64,000 bases of DNA from Ectocarpus siliculosus (lineage: Eukaryota; Sar; Phaeophyceae; Ectocarpales; Ectocarpaceae), in the NCBI GenBank assembly GCA_000310025.1, contig FN649736.1:801238-865237 (forward strand), written 5' to 3'. Shown here piece after piece: positions 59,526-64,000 of the stretch (position 1 is the stretch's first letter; every line of letters begins with the position of its first letter). Both the position numbers and the translations under genes were made by a program. Under the pieces are notes generated by a model. The model was not told where the DNA came from. It did no database searches and saw only the letters and a program-made list of their open reading frames with translations.

Positions 59526-59793
59526 CATGATACGACGAAAGCGCATACGGTGCACCGATGCGCCGCCATGTGCATTCGACAAAAGTGTGCCTGCCACCAT
59601 GTGCGACCATGCGCGCTGTTTCTCTCCTCTTAACTTGTTCGCCGTCTTCCTGTCTCTATCGCTCAGTTGTTGTCTTTTTGTTGAAAGGCGAACCGGTCAA
59701 GAGGACCAAACAGCGCGCATGGCCGTACACTTCTGGAGCAACATGCAACTTGCCTACTCGTCGACTCATCGTATGCGCTTTCGTCGTATCATG
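59526..59793. repeat. 24-base perfect inverted repeat
   Basis: catgatacgacgaaagcgca plus tacg at 59526-59549 occurs in exact reverse complement at 59770-59793, 220 bases apart. It lies next to the recombinase fragment, so the arms may be part of its recognition or terminal structure. Confidence 0.85.
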
Positions 59794-60960
59794 GTTGCAG
59801 GCACAATCTCGCGTTGGAACTCACTGGACCCACACGCACGTTCATATAATAGACCACCGCCTGAATATGCATTGTGCCGCTGAGGTGCTGCAAGGCAGTG
59901 CAAGGCAGGCGTTCAGATTCGGTTGTTGCCGACATTGTTGTTCGAGAAGTCAAAAGGAACGATCAAGACAGGAAGACTAAGGGCGAACCGGTCGAGAGGG
60001 CCGAGACAGCGCGCATCGTCGCACACTTCTGGCGCAACATGTCGCGAGACGTACACCATAGGTCAACATCGGCCTCTTGATATACGGTCGGGCAAAGATG
60101 GGGATCCGGAAGAACACGTCGATAGAAATGAATTTAAGTTGGAGCAACTGAAGCTTTCAGCTTAAAAACAAGGAGTAAAGTGAGATCCACTTCTTTGGAG
60201 AAGTATGATTGTTTCTCCCAAATTCGTCCAGGGGGTTGAAAACCCCACCGGCCAACAGCAGTACAACAACTGAGATTCATTTGTCGGAAATCACGCTAAA
60301 ATAGACCGTAGGAACCGTGAGAATCATTCCTCCGAAATTCATTGAGGGAGGGGGGCAGAAAGCCCCCACCGACAAACTCGATATTCACATATACCGACAA
60401 TATTAGGACTCAGGAGAAGGCGAGAGAATCATTTTTTTCCGAGATGGTCCCAGACATCAGAAGAAGAGTGACACCAACGACGGCGAAGTGGTAGCGACGA
60501 GGAAATGCATGGTCGCATACGTTTTGTGTCTCCCGGTGCGCGCGGACGGGGGTGGACTTCGGCGAGGGGGCATGGCTCTCGATGTGCCTATTCAAGGCAT
60601 CGTCAAGAAATCGCGAAACGTGCGCCTTAGGTCGACATCGGAGTGCGGACTTGAATCTTCCGAACGGAGCGATGAGGACACCAAGACGGCAAACAAGTGA
60701 AGAAGAGAGCGAAACAGCGCGCATGGTCGCACATGGCCCCACACTTGTGACGTGCGCTACTGCACGCGGAAGTCAATCACACTTGGTAACTGGTCATGAT
60801 TTGGGATGCCCTATCGACGCATACTCGCGATTACGCCAGCCGTGCTCCATGGGTCTACATCGGCTTTTGAGACACTGTCGGGTAAGCGTGGGGAAATCGG
60901 TGTAAGAGCGTCTCAAAAATGAAGTTAGGTCGGAGAGACTGACGCTTACAGCTTCAGAAT
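59580..60960. repeat. Composite repeat block with direct and inverted copies
   Basis: The segment around 59600-59670 recurs in reverse complement at about 60655-60735 (agcgcgcatggtcgcacatg side). Segments near 59690-59760, 59983-60170 and 60715-60957 share direct similarity (aacagcgcgcat, tacatcgg or caacatcgg, gtcgggtaagcgtgggga or close). It resembles a degraded foldback or MITE-type DNA element family. Confidence 0.55.
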
Positions 60961-62136
60961 CATGCTCACGGGTTCATGTCTAGACGTGCGTGCATAGAAG
61001 GGGGGATGACCCAAGTTCCATCAGATATCAGTTCATAGAGTTATGTAGAGGCAACGAGGAAACACCTACATACAATATACACCGTCATGTCCGTCATATA
61101 GCCAAAGTGCCCATGCAGCCCCCCGGAGGCCCCGAGCATCAAGATGGTGTCGAGCATCCTCAACAACCTTTCAGATACCCCGGGAAAACGCGCCTACATC
61201 AACATGGACGCGTGTGAGCAGCAACAATAAGGATGGGCTGAAAGTTTTCCACAAACACTAGACAAACCGTGAACACTACATAAACTACTAGTCTACTGTA
61301 CAACAACAGACCGCCTTTACGTATGAGCACCTCTGCTTGTGCTGTGGCGATGATCAAGGCGGCTACACCGCTGTATGGATTTATCACAGTACTGTACCGA
61401 CCTTAATGTAAGCCCGTGTACCATAGTACGACATAAAACGACCACGACCATCGTTTTTTCGGTGTGTGTCTGCTTGGCCTGCGTGTACCACATATTATTC
61501 GATTTTGCAAGTCCTACCATACTCATTGCAGCATTCACAAGACCAAGAAAAGCAGAAATAGGGCAATGTACAGCGCGACGCCTTGTCGGTGAAACCCTTA
61601 CGATGTATTTAGTGGTTTATGACAATGCTGAGTCTTAGCTTCGATCTTTGAGCTCCTCACCCTCTCCGTACGGTTTTGTTTGTAGCATTTCGCAACTACA
61701 GTAGTATTAACAAATGGGAAAGAAGTCCCCAATTGCTCGAACACTGAATAAAAAAAACGTGGATAAATAGTTTCAGTCCATCGCCAATTGTAGGCGGTTG
61801 CAGCAAATAGTGTACGAAACACGCCGTCCCCCCGAATGCCCAACGCTTTCGTCCTTGTGCTTGTCTAGAGAGCCATACAATGTACGGTAGAATCAAAACC
61901 CCAACAAACTATTGTACAGTAGGGTATCACACAAGCTTCTCGTTGGTGGTTCTGCTGGCACACACCCTCGTCGGTGCAGTCAACGCAAAAATCCGATGCG
62001 ACAAGAGCCGAAGGACAAACAGGCACACGGCCATGTTGTAACGTAGAAAGAAATAGGGACGCCACTCATGTCTTGCTTCACCAATTCCGTCGGCATCACG
62101 TCGATTGCGCACACAGAATCTTCTGGGCTTCTTGTA

Positions 62137-63821
62137 TTAATCTGCCTTCTCTTCCTCTTCATCGGCATTCGTCGTCTGCTCCTTCTCCTTTTTCAATTCT
62201 GCCCTCAATTGAAAGAAGAGGACAACCGTCTCGACCACGATCGCCATGACCATGAGCGCGTGAACGGCCACGAGAACGATCTCGAACACCCTTTGGCTCG
62301 CGACGTGTTCGTCGGAAACGTTTACCTTCAGCAGGAGCCCGAGAAACATGCTCGAGAAGACAACAACGTGCCCCATGCGATTGATCCAACGATCCCACCC
62401 GGATTTGTACGGGTTCAGGGCCTCAGAAACGACGACAAAAGCGAAGGCGATCATTAATGTCACCGCGATCTGCGCCGCCGTGTTGGGATAGATGAACACG
62501 ACGACGCCTGCTAGGAGGACCCGCCGGCCGCACTCGATCACCTCGTAGTAGAACGCCCACCGGTTGTAAGGCTCCCACAGGTCGGCGATCGAGGTGACAC
62601 GCGGAGGGTCTCGCCGTTTGGACGTGTCCTGCTTCAACAAGTCGCGATCCCTGAAGAGAAGGCCGGCGTAGAGAGCCGGGATTCCCACCGTGTATACGAG
62701 GATCATGAAGACGGCGTACACCTGGAAGCCCTTGTGCTTGGAGGAGTCGCACTCGATGCGGTAGTCTGACCTGAGGTAGATCTTGCGGTCGGCTAGTTCC
62801 TCGCAAGCGAAGGATCTGAACAGGATCGAACTTACGCTCGAGTAGACGAAGAACGTAAGCAAGAGCACCATCGACGCATGCTTGTGCTGAACGGCTCCGA
62901 GTGTGTCTGGCTTGCGACGGTAGAGACTCCAGGCCCTAAAGTAGGTGCATGCCAAAAACAGCAAGGCCGCGATAGGGCTGATCGTGGAAACCAGCAGTCT
63001 GTCGTGGAAGTCCATGTCAATGGTGCAGCTGACAGATAGAGCCCAGCCGAGGTCGAAGTTGAACATGTCAAGGACTCCAAGGAAGTCTTCGTACACGTCG
63101 GGGTAGGTGACGTTCGCGATAGACGTGAACTGTTGCAGAAGGTCAGGCGGACAAAACGTGATTGGAAGACGGGTTAACATGAGTCCATGGCCCGTGGATG
63201 GGTCGTTGTTCCAAATACAACGCGGTGCTCGAGTCACGTCGCACGAGGCTGTCGTATGTCTTCGAACTGATGCGTGAGTTTGTACGTTCAGGGAAGAGTG
63301 TAGAACGATAGTTTCGCCGCCGAAGTACAACGAGATCATTCTTTCAGAAAGATAGTTGTCCCGCAAAAGTGACCGCTGTTATGTATCATAGGTGCGGTGC
63401 AACCCTTCCATAGTTAGTTGTACAAAGTAGGCGGAAAGATGCCAGGTGACCTCTTCCCACTTTGTGGTAGAGCCACGGATACCAAGTGCAGACTTGACGT
63501 GCGCAACACGCCCATGGGGAGCGGAAACCCGCCGGTACGTCGGAAATGCTCCGTGTCATACCTGCGTCAAGATTTGCCAGGCCGCGATGACAATCTTCAC
63601 AGACTGGAGAGGTATGTACCGCGTCACCCGCTCGATCCATCCACATCCCGTGCCCATGCCGTCCTCCCCCGACGTGACGTACGAGTATATGGCAGCGAGG
63701 ACGATCGTGGTCCCGACAGCGAGGACGACCAATATCACGATCCCCCCCGTGTTTTTCTCGGGGCACTTGCTGCACACAAAGCCCAGTTGCTCGGAATAAC
63801 CGTTGCTGCAAACACTGCAGT
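62137..63821 (-). CDS. Cys-rich, multi-pass TRP-like membrane protein, C-terminal part
   Basis: Exons 63821-63562 and 63129-62137 (TAA) join in phase 0; the acceptor at 63822 shows that the gene continues beyond the right edge. The first exon carries the end of a Cys-rich ectodomain (DCSVCSNGYSEQ, FVCSKCPEKNTGG) and a membrane span (IVILVVLAVGTTIVLAAIYS). The second has a conserved extracellular-type segment (ANVTYPDVYEDFLGVLDMFN) and about seven further spans, with YYEVIECGRRVLLAGVVVFI between two of them, and an acidic/basic tail. Such GCC2/GCC3-like Cys repeats fused to a TRP-like multi-span domain are common in stramenopile and algal genomes. Ion-channel or sensor roles are guesses from topology. 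I cannot assign a substrate or a gene name. Confidence 0.8.
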
Positions 63822-64000
63822 CTGCGTGCAAGAGGGAACGATCAAGAACACGGGGAAAGCATGAGCTCACCGAGCGAGGCAACCGGAGGAACAACATCGG
63901 ATTCTCGAGACGATTCCCTGGTTTTGTGATAGGGGGAATCGTGCTCGACGGATGCATTGGGGAGCTGGGGCCCTGTTGAAGAGGTTACCTCCACATCAGC

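Larger units (their letters stand above)
54975..62136. other. Gene-poor, repeat-bearing spacer
   Basis: It follows the O-fucosyltransferase-like gene and precedes the 3' end of the membrane-protein gene. I find a possible short secreted ORF (57886-58152), a tyrosine-recombinase fragment (59225-59520) and a repeat block (59526-60960). In 55.0-57.8 kb and 61.0-62.1 kb I see nothing I can support. Confidence 0.55.

Overview
This is nuclear DNA from an intron-rich eukaryote. Its genes are split into many short exons (about 40 to 300 bases) by GT-AG introns of roughly 300 to 3000 bases. It has CAG/CTG-rich and poly-G/C tracts, two 100-N assembly gaps and protein families typical of stramenopiles. 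A brown alga similar to Ectocarpus is my best guess, from overall style rather than from a diagnostic marker. Gene models were built by hand from acceptor and donor sites and checked by codon phase across each junction. Where the phase closes I trust exon edges to the base. First exons are mostly uncertain.

Layout: (1) 468-6872, plus strand: the 3' part of a coiled-coil protein that looks like the C-terminus of the kinetochore scaffold KNL1/Spc105 (coiled coil, then RWD-like region). (2) About 11.4-20.6 kb, plus strand: a SARAF-type (store-operated calcium entry regulator) membrane protein with an added WW domain and an arginine/glycine-rich tail. Its largest intron holds an antisense CCCH zinc-finger ORF. 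(3) 23.1-26.0 kb, minus strand: a GT-A-like glycosyltransferase with five phase-closed exons and one GC-AG intron. (4) 27.4-40.0 kb, minus strand: a large TPR plus GT41 (OGT-like) glycosyltransferase that begins with a signal-like hydrophobic segment. (5) About 44.4-55.0 kb, plus strand: a GDP-fucose O-fucosyltransferase-like protein with a very long Gln-rich repeat stem. It carries a pair of tandemly duplicated 67-base exons that the reading frame forces to be mutually exclusive. (6) 62.1 kb to the right edge, minus strand: the C-terminal part of a cysteine-rich multi-pass (TRP-like) membrane protein.

Three successive genes (3, 4, 5) are glycosyltransferases of unrelated families, so the middle of the window is a glycosylation neighbourhood. 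Genes 4 and 5 diverge from a 4.4 kb spacer that contains LINE remnants, an assembly gap and a block of unreliable homopolymer sequence. The remaining spacers hold tandem duplications, minisatellites, a tyrosine-recombinase fragment and a repeat-rich block near 59.5-61 kb.

The most interesting single observation is the mutually exclusive exon pair (52944-53010 and 53244-53310). Each copy completes the same HVRR-NDF nucleotide-sugar motif but supplies a different following loop.
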